From: Deinococcus murrayi DSM 11303
GTDB taxonomy: Bacteria > Deinococcota > Deinococci > Deinococcales > Deinococcaceae
Reading direction: 5' to 3'
DNA length: 64,000 nucleotides
Assembly (NCBI RefSeq): GCF_000482805.1
Contig: NZ_AXWT01000009.1
Span: 62,001 to 126,000, forward strand
The position numbers were made by a program, and so were the translations under genes. Positions 49,601 to 62,014 of this stretch are shown piece by piece. The stretch's first letter is position 1. Every line of letters begins with the position of its first letter. Below the pieces are notes generated by a model that worked only from the letters and a program-made list of their open reading frames with translations, was not told the origin of the DNA and searched no databases.

Positions 49601-51585
49601 CAGCTTTCCCCCTGGGTCACTTCTTTGTTGGTCTCACTGGCGACCGTCACGTTGGGGTTGGGCGTGGCCCGCTCCTGCGCGGCCACCGAGGGCGTCAGGC
49701 CCACGACCGCCGGAACCGCGTTGCCCCCGCCGCCCGTGGCCCCCGCGAGCTGGGGTGGCGGCGGGTCAGTCACCCGGCGGCTGAGGAAGCCCCCCGCCGC
49801 GATAAACAGCACGATGAGGGCCTTGAGGACGACCACGATGTCGCGGCTGATGTTTTCCAGCCGCTGCACGCCCACGCTGCCGGTGTCGATGGTGCCAAAG
49901 AGCAGGCTGGCCGCCATCACGCCCGCCGGGGTGTTCTGGCCCATCAGGGCCACCGCGATGCCGTCAAAGCCCACGCTGACGGGCATGTTGGCCTTGAGGC
50001 GGTACTCATCGAGCGCCCCGCCGTTGACGTAGTGGGTCCCGGCCAGCCCCGCGAACATGCCCGCCAGGGTCATCGCCAGGATGGTGCCGCGGGCCACGCT
50101 GATGCCGCCGTACTCCGCCGCGCGGGGCGAGAGGCCCACCGCCCGCAGCGCGTACCCGGTCGCCGTGCGCCACATCAGCACCCCGAACAGGCCCACGCAC
50201 GCCAGCGCAATCAGGAAGCTCGCGTTGAGCTGGCTGCCAATCACGGTGACCGGAATCCCGACCCGCCAAGTCAGCACCGCCGCGAGCAGCGCCGCCCCCA
50301 ACGCCAGCCAGCCGCCGCGGGGCGTGCGCCGCAGCGCGAGGCGAGCTGCCGCATAGACCAGCAGCGCGGCGAGGGGGGCCACCGTCAGGGCCGTCGTGCC
50401 CTGGGCACCCACATTGAAGAGGTTCAGCAGGGTGGGCAGCCGCGCCCCTTCCTGCAACTCCTGGCTGGCGGGTTCAAAGCCCTCCGCCTTGAAGGGCAGG
50501 CTGTACTCGCGCCCCAGGAAGGTAAAGGTGTTCGACCCAATCAGGAAGATGAAAATCGCCGAGGCGACGTAGTTCAGCATGATGGTGTTGATGACTTCAG
50601 AGGACCCGAAACGGGCCTTGAGCACGCCCGGAATCGCCCCCCACAGCGCTCCGCCCAGCGCCGCCGCGAGCACCGAGAGCGGCAGCAAGCCCCAGCCCAG
50701 CGAGGCCGGGCCGTACACGCCCACCAGCATCGCCAGGATGGCCCCCATCGTGAGCTGCCCCGGTGCCCCGATGTTAAAGAGGCCCGTGCGGAAAGCAAAG
50801 GCCACCGACAGCCCGGTAAAAATCAGTGGGGTCGCCAGCTTGAGGCTCTCCAGCAAGGGGTTGAGCGCCGTTACGGGGGCGAAGAGGGTCGAATACACGA
50901 AGTACACCAGGTCGCTCTTGGCCAGCCAGCCTGTCCAGGGGGTCAGCGGGGTGCCCGAAGCGTTCACGGCGGGCTGTACGACCAAGACGACCACCGCGCC
51001 CACCAGCACCGCGAGCGAAATGGCGACGGCGGGCACCAGCAGTCCCCGCAAGCGGTTGAATCTCTCCCACCACGCCGGAAAACGGCTCAGGCCCGCTCCC
51101 GCCGTCATCAGGCCGCCCAGCACGGTCAGGAAGAGGGCCAGGTTCATCCCTCCACTCTCGTAAAAGGAACGCAGTTGACGCTTGAAGCCGGGGCGCAGGG
51201 TGGTGTCGGCGGCGATGCGGGCGGTCTGCTCATTCAGGCCCAGCCCCAGCGTGACGACGGCGGCGATGCCCAGCATGGCCGTCAGCAGCCCCGTCAGCCA
51301 CACCCAGGGGGCGCGGCGCAGCGCTCCGACCACACTCGCGACCGCGAGGGCCAGGGCCGCCCACCCCAGCGCGAGGACGGTTCCGGTCGGCGGCAGGGGC
51401 GCGTCGGGGTTGGCACTGAGGTTGATGACGGTGCCGCTGAGGTGCAACAGGACCGGGTCAGCGTCAAAGCCGCGCCCCAGGGTGGCCAGGGGAAACAGCA
51501 GCAGCCCGGCGGCGGCGGCGGCGCTCGCCGTCAGCGCGATTCGCGCCGCTGCTGGCGAGAGGCGAGAGTCAGGAAGGTGCGTCAC
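49600..51585 (-). CDS. ABC transporter permease, nucleoside/BMP type, with N-terminal extension
   Basis: 661 residues. The C-terminal 400 residues have the first-subunit (YufP/NupP-type) pattern: FRTGLFNIGAPGQLTMGAILA, INTIMLNYVASAIFIFL and AVGLSPRAAEYGGISV. The N-terminal 230 residues add at least three more membrane helices and have no counterpart in the usual 350-residue permease. GTG start, six bases after TACAAT. Last 60 residues are disordered (Gly/Pro/Thr). Partner of the 304-residue permease. Confidence 0.88.
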
Positions 51586-51591
51586 CCCAGC

Positions 51592-51597
51592 ATTGTA
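51592..51597 (-). promoter_or_regulatory. leaderless -10 box of the ABC permease operon
   Basis: TACAAT, six bases, GTG. Confidence 0.7.
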
Positions 51598-51646
51598 AGC
51601 GGGCCTGAATGACCTTCACATGAATGGCTCAGGTCCCCCCACCTGC

Positions 51647-51652
51647 TATCCT
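51647..51652 (+). promoter_or_regulatory. -10 box of ndk
   Basis: TATCCT, ten bases, ATG; implies a leader of only a few bases. Confidence 0.55.
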
Positions 51653-51657
51653 CGCGG

Positions 51658-52079
<422 letters not shown>

Positions 52080-52082
52080 GGC

Positions 52083-52204
52083 GGCCAGCTTCCAGCGCCC
52101 AGCAACACAGGCCCCGGCTTCGGCTGGGGTTTTCTCTTTTCCCTCTCCCCTGGTGGGAGAGGGCGTTGCGAAGCAACGGGTGAGGGGGCGGCTGGTCGCT
52201 GGCC
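52083..52204. repeat. composite intergenic repeat after ndk
   Basis: GGCCAGCTTCCAGC (52083-52096), a CCCTCTCCC...GGGAGAGGGCG unit (52141-52163) with GGGTGAGGG after it (52179-52187), and GGCTGGTCGCTGGCC at the end (52190-52204). The middle unit is a common scattered bacterial intergenic repeat; the flanks belong to the CAGCTTCCAGC family. Confidence 0.65.
52111..52140 (+). terminator. rho-independent terminator of ndk
   Basis: CCCCGGC-TTCG-GCTGGGG hairpin (one G-T pair) followed by TTTTCTCTTTT. Confidence 0.88.
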
Positions 52205-52205
52205 G

Positions 52206-52682
52206 CTACCGAAACGCCGGCAACACCTCCGGCTGAACCTGTGCTGCGTATCCCCGTGTCACTACCTGTAGGGTGCCGCTGGGTTGTTCCAGAATCACGG
52301 TGTCGGCGAGGCGGCTGCCGGGTGGGGGGCGCAGGCCTTCTGCTCCGGTCGCCGTGCGCACCTGCCGCGCCCCCTTGCCCGCGAGGTCGGCGGCGCTGAA
52401 CTGCGGGGCTTCGAGGTCCAGCCGCCAGGTGAGGGGCCGGGCGTTGCCGTCGTAGCGCACGGTCACCCGCCGGGCGGGGAGGGGCGGCTGCTTTTCCCAG
52501 ACCGTCTCGCGCAGGCCTCCGCTCACCTTCTCGCCCCGGCGGTCGCCCTGGCGGTCGTAGGTGCCGTTTCCGGTAAACAGCACCTGGGCGGTGAGGTCCT
52601 CGGCTTGCCCCCCGGCGCGGGGACCGCAGCCCACCAGCGTCAGGAGGGCGAGAAAGGGAAGGGCGGTGAGGCGGCGGGGCAT
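52206..52682 (-). CDS. predicted lipoprotein
   Basis: 158 residues. Lipoprotein signal with lipobox LVGC (Cys19). The mature part is a small beta-rich domain with no motif I recognise ([21 protein letters not shown] region). TACCCT seven bases before the ATG. Transcribed alone, minus strand, between ndk and a membrane protein gene. Confidence 0.78.
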   Translation of the reverse strand: MPRRLTALPFLALLTLVGCGPRAGGQAEDLTAQVLFTGNGTYDRQGDRRGEKVSGGLRETVWEKQPPLPARRVTVRYDGNARPLTWRLDLEAPQFSAADLAGKGARQVRTATGAEGLRPPPGSRLADTVILEQPSGTLQVVTRGYAAQVQPEVLPAFR

Positions 52683-52689
52683 GGCTCCC

Positions 52690-52695
52690 AGGGTA
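52690..52695 (-). promoter_or_regulatory. leaderless -10 box of the lipoprotein gene
   Basis: TACCCT, seven bases, ATG. Confidence 0.6.
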
Positions 52696-52714
52696 CCCGT
52701 GCGAGCATGGCGGG

Positions 52715-53023
52715 GTGACCCCGCACCGCCTCGCTCTCCTCGTGACGGCTGGCCTGCTGCTGGGGCTGCTGACGCTGGGGCTGGGCTTGCAACGGGGGCG
52801 CTGGAAGGTGGTCCGGTGGCTACACCACGCCCTCTTTTTCGCGGTCTGTGTGGGGGTGGGCTGCTCGGCGGGGCTGGCCTGGCGTTCGGGCGGCTGGGCG
52901 CTCTTGCCCGCGCTGGGGGCGCTGCTGCTCATGCCGCGCACGAGGCCGGGCCGGGCCGACCACTGGCGGGGGGCGCTTGCGGCAGCGGCCCTCTTCACGC
53001 TGGGCTTGTGGGGGGCGTGGTAG
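52715..53023 (+). CDS. small three-helix membrane protein
   Basis: 102 residues from GTG at 52715, three hydrophobic segments (about 7-25, 38-56 and 60-75) plus a final one near 85-100. Unknown function. The weak AGCAT-type box upstream does not settle the start. It is divergent from the lipoprotein gene. Confidence 0.6.
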   Translation: MTPHRLALLVTAGLLLGLLTLGLGLQRGRWKVVRWLHHALFFAVCVGVGCSAGLAWRSGGWALLPALGALLLMPRTRPGRADHWRGALAAAALFTLGLWGAW

Positions 53024-53046
53024 GCTCTCTGCCCACGCGCCCGCGC

Positions 53047-53052
53047 TAGCCT
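53047..53052 (+). promoter_or_regulatory. leaderless -10 box of the nitroreductase-like gene
   Basis: TAGCCT, seven bases, ATG. Confidence 0.65.
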
Positions 53053-53059
53053 GCTCCCG

Positions 53060-53893
53060 ATGAGTTCTCCCCCTGTTCCCTCTGCGGCGGCCTCCGTCCC
53101 CCTCATCGAGGGGATGCTGGCCCGGCGCACCACCAACGGCCCCTTCCGGCCCGACCCCGTGAGTCGCGAGCACCAGCACCTGCTGCTGCGGGTCGCGCAG
53201 GCGGCTCCCAGCCACTTCAACAGCCAGCCGTGGCGCTTCATCCTGATTGAAGACCCGCAGACCATCGCCGAAATCGCCCGCATCTCCGGCGAGAGCATGA
53301 CCGAGCTGATAGAAGCTGGGGTCTTTTTCGAGCGCTACCGCCGCTACTTCCGCTTCAGCGAGGCCGAGATGGAAGAGCGGCGCGACGGCATTCACATTGA
53401 CCACCTGCCCGGCCCGCTGCGGCCCTTTACCCGCCAGGTCTTCAGTGACGCGGGCCTGAGGGTGATGCGGCAACTCGGTGTGCCGAAGCGCCTGGGCGAG
53501 GACAACCGCCGGCTCGTCGCCGGCAGCCCGTTGCTGCTCGCCGCGCTGCTGGATAAGTCGGAATACCGCCCCGGCGAACTCAGCGCCTTTTACTCGGTCT
53601 TCGGGCTCGGCGCGGCCATGGAGAACATCTGGAACGCGGTCGGGGCGCTGGGCATGGGCATCCAGTTCATCTCCACCCCGATGGAGATTCCCCGGCAGTG
53701 GCAGGCCATCGGGGCGCTGCTGAACGTGCCCGGCGACCTCGAACTGATGGCCGTCTACCGCCTGGGGTACCTGCCGCACGAGCAGGCGCGGCCCTCCATC
53801 GACTGGAGCAGCCGCCACCGCAAACGCCTCTCGCAGTTCGTCGCCCGCGAGCGCTGGGGCGAGCCGGAGGAGGGCGGGGAAGAGGCGGAGTAA
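53060..53893 (+). CDS. nitroreductase-family flavoprotein
   Basis: 277 residues. [14 protein letters not shown], then [18 protein letters not shown] (FMN-binding Ser/Asn region), and the C-terminal [21 protein letters not shown] and [14 protein letters not shown] blocks are those of the nitroreductase fold. NAD(P)H-dependent FMN oxidoreductase; substrate unknown. The inserted Arg/Tyr-rich helix (RYRRYFRF) is unusual for the family. Confidence 0.88.
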   Translation: MSSPPVPSAAASVPLIEGMLARRTTNGPFRPDPVSREHQHLLLRVAQAAPSHFNSQPWRFILIEDPQTIAEIARISGESMTELIEAGVFFERYRRYFRFSEAEMEERRDGIHIDHLPGPLRPFTRQVFSDAGLRVMRQLGVPKRLGEDNRRLVAGSPLLLAALLDKSEYRPGELSAFYSVFGLGAAMENIWNAVGALGMGIQFISTPMEIPRQWQAIGALLNVPGDLELMAVYRLGYLPHEQARPSIDWSSRHRKRLSQFVARERWGEPEEGGEEAE

Positions 53894-53980
53894 CCTCCCG
53901 CCCCGGTCCCGCGCAAGCCCCGCCGCTCACCGTCCGGTCACGGGGAAGGGCGCACAATGCCTCCCCGGAGGACATCACCC

Positions 53981-54880
<900 letters not shown>

Positions 54881-55016
54881 GCCGAGCGGGAATCCGGTGG
54901 GGGAGAGGGGACGACCTTCTCCCCGCTTTGCTGCCCTGCCCCAAAGGTGAAGCCCCCGTCAGGCCCGACGGTGCCGCAGGGCACGGTGCCCACCCGGAGA
55001 CGGGAGAGAATGCCGC

Positions 55017-56084
55017 ATGCTCGTTTCCCCGCCGCTGGTGCGCTCGCTCGTGACCGGGCACCCGCCCTACCGCGCCTCCCAGGGCGAGATTCGCGAGGCC
55101 GCCCGCACCCTCTTTCCGCGCATGGCGGCCCGTCCGCACCTGCTGGACGTGTTTGACAACGCGCAGATTGACTCCCGCGCCCTCTCGCGCCCGCTGGAGT
55201 GGTACCTGGAGCCGCGCGGCTTCGGCGAGAAGAATGCCGTCTTCGTGGAGGAGGCCCGTGCCCTCACCCTGCGGCTGGCGCGGGAAGCGCTTGCGGGGGC
55301 GGGCATGGCCCCGGCAGAGGTCGACGCGGTGGTCGTGGTGAACACCAGCGGCCTGAGCACCCCCAGCCTCGACGCTTTTCTGCTAGGGGCGCTGGGCCTG
55401 AATCCCCACGCGGCGCGGCTCCCGGTGTGGGGCCTGGGCTGCGCGGGGGGCGCGGCGGGCCTCGCGCGGGCCGCTGACCTCGTGCGGGCGGGGTACCGAC
55501 GGGTGCTCCTCGTGGCGGTCGAGCTGTGTAGCCTCACGCTGGTGCGGGGCGACGAATCTAAGAGCAACTTCGTGGGCACTGCCCTATTTGCGGACGGCGG
55601 CGCGGCGCTGGTGGTCACTGCCGCCGACGTGCCCGGCCCGCCGCCCCTCGCGGCCCTGCATGGCGCTTTTTCCACCCTCATCGAGGACTCCGAGGACATC
55701 ATGGGCTGGGACGTCGTCGATGACGGCCTCAAGGTGCGCTTTTCGCGCGACATTCCCACTCTGGTACGTTCGATGATGCGGGAAAACGTCGCCCAGGCCC
55801 TCGCTGCACAGGGCTGGAGCCGGGCCGACGTGGGCACCTTTGTGGTGCACCCCGGCGGGGTCAAGGTGCTCGCCGCTTATGAAGAGGCGCTGGACCTTCC
55901 TCCGGGGGCGCTGGATTCCAGCCGCCGGGTGCTTGCCGCCCACGGCAACATGAGCAGCGTGACGGTTCTCTTTGTGCTGGAGGAGGTCCTGCGCGGGGAA
56001 CCGCTGGGCCAGGGCCTGCTCTCCGCGATGGGACCGGGCTTCAGCGCCGAGCACGTGCTGCTGAGCTTCGGGCCGCTGGACTGA
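55017..56084 (+). CDS. type III polyketide synthase
   Basis: 355 residues. Chalcone-synthase fold with catalytic Cys142 (GLGCAGG), His278 (VVHPGG) and Asn311 (HGNMSSV). Such enzymes make alkylpyrones, alkylresorcinols or related products from acyl-CoA and malonyl-CoA. Many bacterial homologues are followed by a methyltransferase gene; none is seen here. GAGAAT five bases before the ATG could be a leaderless -10. Confidence 0.93.
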   Translation: MLVSPPLVRSLVTGHPPYRASQGEIREAARTLFPRMAARPHLLDVFDNAQIDSRALSRPLEWYLEPRGFGEKNAVFVEEARALTLRLAREALAGAGMAPAEVDAVVVVNTSGLSTPSLDAFLLGALGLNPHAARLPVWGLGCAGGAAGLARAADLVRAGYRRVLLVAVELCSLTLVRGDESKSNFVGTALFADGGAALVVTAADVPGPPPLAALHGAFSTLIEDSEDIMGWDVVDDGLKVRFSRDIPTLVRSMMRENVAQALAAQGWSRADVGTFVVHPGGVKVLAAYEEALDLPPGALDSSRRVLAAHGNMSSVTVLFVLEEVLRGEPLGQGLLSAMGPGFSAEHVLLSFGPLD

Positions 56085-56106
56085 AAACGGGACGATACGG
56101 GAGGGT

Positions 56107-56340
56107 TCAGCGGCGCTGGTTCTGGGGTTGGATGGCGCCGTGCTCGCCGGTTACGTCCTTGGGGGTCTGCTCGACCTGCCGCCCCTTCTCGGCCATACCG
56201 GGACGGCGCACGTCCTTGATGCTGCTGAGGTCATCGGTGTCCTTGACGCCGCCCTGGGGGCTGCGGTCGGCGGGGGGGCGGGGCTGGTCGTCATGCAGGG
56301 GTGGACTGCCCTGGGGGTGAAGTTGGGTGTGGGGGGTCAG
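56107..56340 (-). CDS. candidate small hydrophilic protein with CTG start
   Basis: 77 codons. The C-terminal half (GGVKDTDDLSSIKDVRRPGM, then EKGRQVEQTPKDVTGEHGAI) has the codon bias and composition of a real Deinococcus protein, but no ATG, GTG or TTG lies upstream of it in frame until a stop; the only usable start is CTG at 56340 with a G-run before it. It is highly charged and probably disordered. Either a non-AUG start or a damaged 5' end is implied. Confidence 0.45.
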   Translation of the reverse strand: MTPHTQLHPQGSPPLHDDQPRPPADRSPQGGVKDTDDLSSIKDVRRPGMAEKGRQVEQTPKDVTGEHGAIQPQNQRR

Positions 56341-56378
56341 CGTCCCCCCCCGCGTGCCGCCCCCGCCCTTAAGGTTTC

Positions 56379-58307
56379 CTAGACCCGGCGGCGCAGCAGC
56401 CGCAGGCCCATGAACACCACGAAGACGGTGCCGCCCTCGTGCGCGACCACCCCCAGCGGCAGCGGCACCTGCCCGGCGACCGCGAGGGGCGAGACGAGCA
56501 GAATCACCCCGAAGGCGAAGGCGAGGTTAAGCCGCACCGTGCGCCGCGCTTCGCGGGCCAGCCGCACCGCCCCCGCCAGCCGACCGAGGTCGCTTTGCAT
56601 AAGCACCACGTCGGCGCTCTCAATCGCCACGTCGGTGCCGGAGGCGACCGCCACCCCCAGGTCAGCGCGGGCGAGGGCCGGGGCATCGTTCACCCCGTCG
56701 CCCACCATTGCCACCGGGCCGGGCAGCTCGCCGATGAGCCGCAGCTTGTCTTCGGGCAGCAGCTCGGCGCGGTACTCGCTGAGGCCGACCTCGCCCGCCA
56801 CGGCGCGGGCCACCTCCTCGCGGTCACCCGTCAGCATGACCCGGTGCGGTACACCGCTCGCCGCAAGTTGCGCCAGCGCCTCCCGAATGCCGGGGCGCAG
56901 GGCGTCGGCGACTCCCAACAGGCCCAGCACCCGGCTTCCCACCCCCACGATGACCACGCTGCGGCCTGCAGCGGCCAGCTCGTCCAGGGTGGCCCGCTGC
57001 GCGTCCGAGAGGATCGCCCCCTGCCGCCCCGCCAGCCGGAGGTTGCCCGCCCAGGCAACCTCGCCCGCCGGGGTGCGGGCGGTGATGCCGTGGCCGGGCA
57101 CCGCCTGCGCGTCCGAGAGGGCCAGCGGCGTGACCCCGCGCTCTTCCGCGGCGGCCACCACCGCCCGCGCGATGGGGTGCTCGCTGTGCGCCTCCAGCCC
57201 AGCCGCCAGGGCGAGGGCCGAGCGCTCGTCGGGGGCGTGGACGTGGGTGAGGGTCATCCTTGCTTGGGTCAGCGTGCCCGTCTTGTCAAAGGCGACCGTC
57301 TGCACCCCGGCGAGGGCGTCCAGGGCCGCGCTGCTCTTGAACAGCACCCCAGCGCGGGCGGCGGCGGCCATCGCCGAGAGCATCACGGCAGGGGTCGAGA
57401 TGACGACCGCGCAGGGACTGGCGACCACCATAAAGGTCATCGCCCGGTACCACGCGTCGTCTAGGGGCAGCCGCAAGCCGGAGTGCAGCAGCGCGAACAC
57501 GAGGGGCACGCCCAGCAGCACGGCGGTCGCATAGGGACTCTCCCAGCGCTCGGTGAGGGCCTCGGTGCGGCTTTTTTGCGTCTGAGCCTCTTCCATCAGC
57601 CGCACCAGGCGGGCCAGGGTGCTCTCGCCCGCGGGCCGCAGCACCTCGGCTTCGACGCTGCCATTGAGGTTGACCGTGCCGGAGGCGAGTTCGGCCCCCG
57701 GCCCCTTGTCGACGGGCACGCTTTCTCCGGTGATGGGGGACTCGTCCACGCTGGTCTCTCCGCGCACGACCCGTGCGTCGGCAGCCACCCGCTCGCCGGG
57801 GCGCAGCAGCAGCAGGTCGCCCACCCGAATCTCGCTCAGCTCGCACCAGCGCTCCCGCCCGCCCCGGCGAACCGTCGCTCCCTGCGGGCTGAGGTCCATC
57901 AGGGCCTGCACCGCGTTTTTGGTGCGGCCCATCGCCCAGTCTTGCAGGGTGTTCGACAGGCTGAACAGAAAGAGCAAAATCGCCCCGTCCGCCGTCTGGC
58001 CGATGGAGGCGGCTCCCAGCGCGGCGAGCACCATCAGCAGGTCCACGTCGAGCTTGCGCTCGCGCACCAGACTGCCGATGGCCTCGCGCCCGGCAGGAAT
58101 GCCCCCCGCGAGGTAGGCCAGCCCGTAGCCCGCCCACATGACGGCGGGCAGCGCCAGCAGGTGTTCGCCCGCCAGCCCCAGCAGCAGGCCCAGCAGGGTG
58201 AGGGCGGTCAGCAAGACCGCCGCCCGCAGCTCCGGCGACAGGCGAAAGGGCCGGGGTGCGGGGGCAGAAGCGGGGGTGGGGTGGGCCGAACTCATCGAAC
58301 TCGTCAT
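56379..58307 (-). CDS. P1B-4-type heavy-metal-transporting ATPase
   Basis: 642 residues. Transmembrane SPC motif (VVASPCAVVIS, near residue 296) and HEGGT near residue 620 define the P1B-4 group (Co, Fe, Ni or Mn export in known members) rather than CPC-type copper or zinc pumps. Phosphorylation site DKTGTLT near residue 338, TGES, and GDGVNDAPAL are intact. No N-terminal metal-binding domain. GGAGG four bases before ATG 58307. Upstream Fur-type operator suggests iron or manganese response. Confidence 0.92.
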   Translation of the reverse strand: MTSSMSSAHPTPASAPAPRPFRLSPELRAAVLLTALTLLGLLLGLAGEHLLALPAVMWAGYGLAYLAGGIPAGREAIGSLVRERKLDVDLLMVLAALGAASIGQTADGAILLFLFSLSNTLQDWAMGRTKNAVQALMDLSPQGATVRRGGRERWCELSEIRVGDLLLLRPGERVAADARVVRGETSVDESPITGESVPVDKGPGAELASGTVNLNGSVEAEVLRPAGESTLARLVRLMEEAQTQKSRTEALTERWESPYATAVLLGVPLVFALLHSGLRLPLDDAWYRAMTFMVVASPCAVVISTPAVMLSAMAAAARAGVLFKSSAALDALAGVQTVAFDKTGTLTQARMTLTHVHAPDERSALALAAGLEAHSEHPIARAVVAAAEERGVTPLALSDAQAVPGHGITARTPAGEVAWAGNLRLAGRQGAILSDAQRATLDELAAAGRSVVIVGVGSRVLGLLGVADALRPGIREALAQLAASGVPHRVMLTGDREEVARAVAGEVGLSEYRAELLPEDKLRLIGELPGPVAMVGDGVNDAPALARADLGVAVASGTDVAIESADVVLMQSDLGRLAGAVRLAREARRTVRLNLAFAFGVILLVSPLAVAGQVPLPLGVVAHEGGTVFVVFMGLRLLRRRV

Positions 58308-58333
58308 GGGGCCTCCAGGGGCACGGAGCTTAA

Positions 58334-58348
58334 TAAGAATCCTTCTCA
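58334..58348 (-). promoter_or_regulatory. Fur-family operator candidate
   Basis: TGAGAAGGATTCTTA on the minus strand matches the 7-1-7 Fur/PerR box TGAGAATNATTCTCA at 13 of 15 positions (the centre N counted as a match). It lies immediately after the -10 box, where a bound repressor would block transcription. Confidence 0.65.
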
Positions 58349-58357
58349 ATAAGGCTC

Positions 58358-58387
58358 AGTGTACTCTCCTGACCGCTCTCAACTCAA
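58358..58387 (-). promoter_or_regulatory. promoter of the metal ATPase gene
   Basis: TTGAGT (58382-58387), 18-base spacer, TACACT (58358-58363). Transcription would start near 58351, at the edge of the operator. Confidence 0.65.
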
Positions 58388-58458
58388 CGCCCTATCCGGA
58401 GCGGAATGCTGGGAGAAGGGCGAGGGGTGGAGCAGGACGTTGCCTGCCCCCGCTCTTG

Positions 58459-58478
58459 TTGTCTCTATAGAGGTAACA
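58459..58478. promoter_or_regulatory. imperfect palindrome upstream of acnA
   Basis: 20-bp imperfect inverted repeat centred on CTCTATAGAG (58464-58473), 112 bases before the acnA start. It could bind a regulator; no family is recognised. Confidence 0.35.
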
Positions 58479-58521
58479 GCGTTCCTGGGTCGGAGACGGG
58501 GTGCCCTGGGGACACTCCGCC

Positions 58522-58527
58522 TATGAT
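58522..58527 (+). promoter_or_regulatory. possible -10 box of acnA
   Basis: TATGAT with no convincing -35 at 17 bases; about 62 bases before the ATG. Confidence 0.4.
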
Positions 58528-58589
58528 GGAGACATCTTGCCCGCGCTCCTCGCGGGGGCCTGCTGCGAGCGGCCAGAAGGAGACCATTC

Positions 58590-61310
<2,721 letters not shown>

Positions 61311-61330
61311 GGCTTCCCGGCTGAGCAAAG

Positions 61331-61357
61331 ACCCCCACCTGCCCATCAGGTGGGGGT
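61331..61357. terminator. terminator between acnA and the small membrane protein gene
   Basis: CCCCCACCTG-cccat-CAGGTGGGGG hairpin with 10-bp perfect stem, followed on the plus strand by TTGG. Serves the two convergent genes. Confidence 0.75.
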
Positions 61358-61378
61358 TGGCCATTCCTTGCGGCGGCG

Positions 61379-61654
61379 TCAGTCGCGGCGGACCCGCTGG
61401 GGGCGCAACTGGCCCTGGGGCGTCTGGAGATAGTGGCCCAGCCACGCGACCACCACGAGGAGGTGAAGGGTCAAGAGGCCGAACAGCCCGCTGTCAGGTT
61501 GAACGGCGTGTCCGTAGGCACCCACGAGCTGAAAGAGCAGCAGGGTCAGCAAGACTCTAGGGCGGCGCTCTGGAAACCGGAGGTAGGCATAGGTGCCGCC
61601 CGCCATGCTGAACAGCAGGGGCAGCAAAAGGGCGTTGAGCATCTCTTGACCCAT
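61379..61654 (-). CDS. small three-helix membrane protein
   Basis: 91 residues, hydrophobic segments at about 6-25, 33-51 and 57-75, then a basic tail (RPQRVRRD). No motif recognised. The start at 61654 is preferred over ATG 61642 because it has a CAGAAT box five bases upstream, but either is possible. Convergent with acnA. Confidence 0.6.
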   Translation of the reverse strand: MGQEMLNALLLPLLFSMAGGTYAYLRFPERRPRVLLTLLLFQLVGAYGHAVQPDSGLFGLLTLHLLVVVAWLGHYLQTPQGQLRPQRVRRD

Positions 61655-61847
61655 GCCTCATTCTGCGGCGAGCGCCCGGTGCCGAACTGTGCGCTGATGG
61701 CGAGCTTGGTTGAGCAAGCTCGCGGCAAAACTATGAGAACTGTGTGCCCAGCTCAAGGGCAGCGCAAGATTGGGTCAACTTCGGGTGAGGAAGGACAGCT
61801 CGCACGCTGGGAATGGACTTTCTACACTCCCCGCAGGAGGCTCACCC

Positions 61848-61982
61848 ATGGCTCGATTGCAAGGCACCGGTGGGGGCGGCGGGCGTACGGCGCTGCTCAT
61901 CATTCTGATTCTGCTCATTTTGTTTCTGCTCGCGTATTTCCTGTATCTCAAACCCCAGGGCATCTTGAATCTCGGCTTCTGA
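61848..61982 (+). CDS. single-helix small membrane protein
   Basis: 44 residues: Gly-rich N-terminus (GTGGGGGRT), one long hydrophobic helix (about 14-36), then KPQGILNLGF. AGGAGG eight bases upstream is a strong ribosome site. It lies 32 bases before the PRC-barrel gene, which has its own ribosome site, so they may be co-transcribed. A TACACT at 61822 may be the -10. Unknown function. Confidence 0.75.
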   Translation: MARLQGTGGGGGRTALLIILILLILFLLAYFLYLKPQGILNLGF

Positions 61983-62014
61983 GCTGAAGCTGCCCCTACC
62001 CCGGAGGATGTCGC

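Noticed and set aside
58320..58390. Radiation/desiccation response motif (RDRM) near the metal ATPase
   Set aside because: The inverted repeat matches a Fur-type 7-1-7 box, not the TTATGTCATTGACATAA-type RDRM; I found no convincing RDRM in the window.
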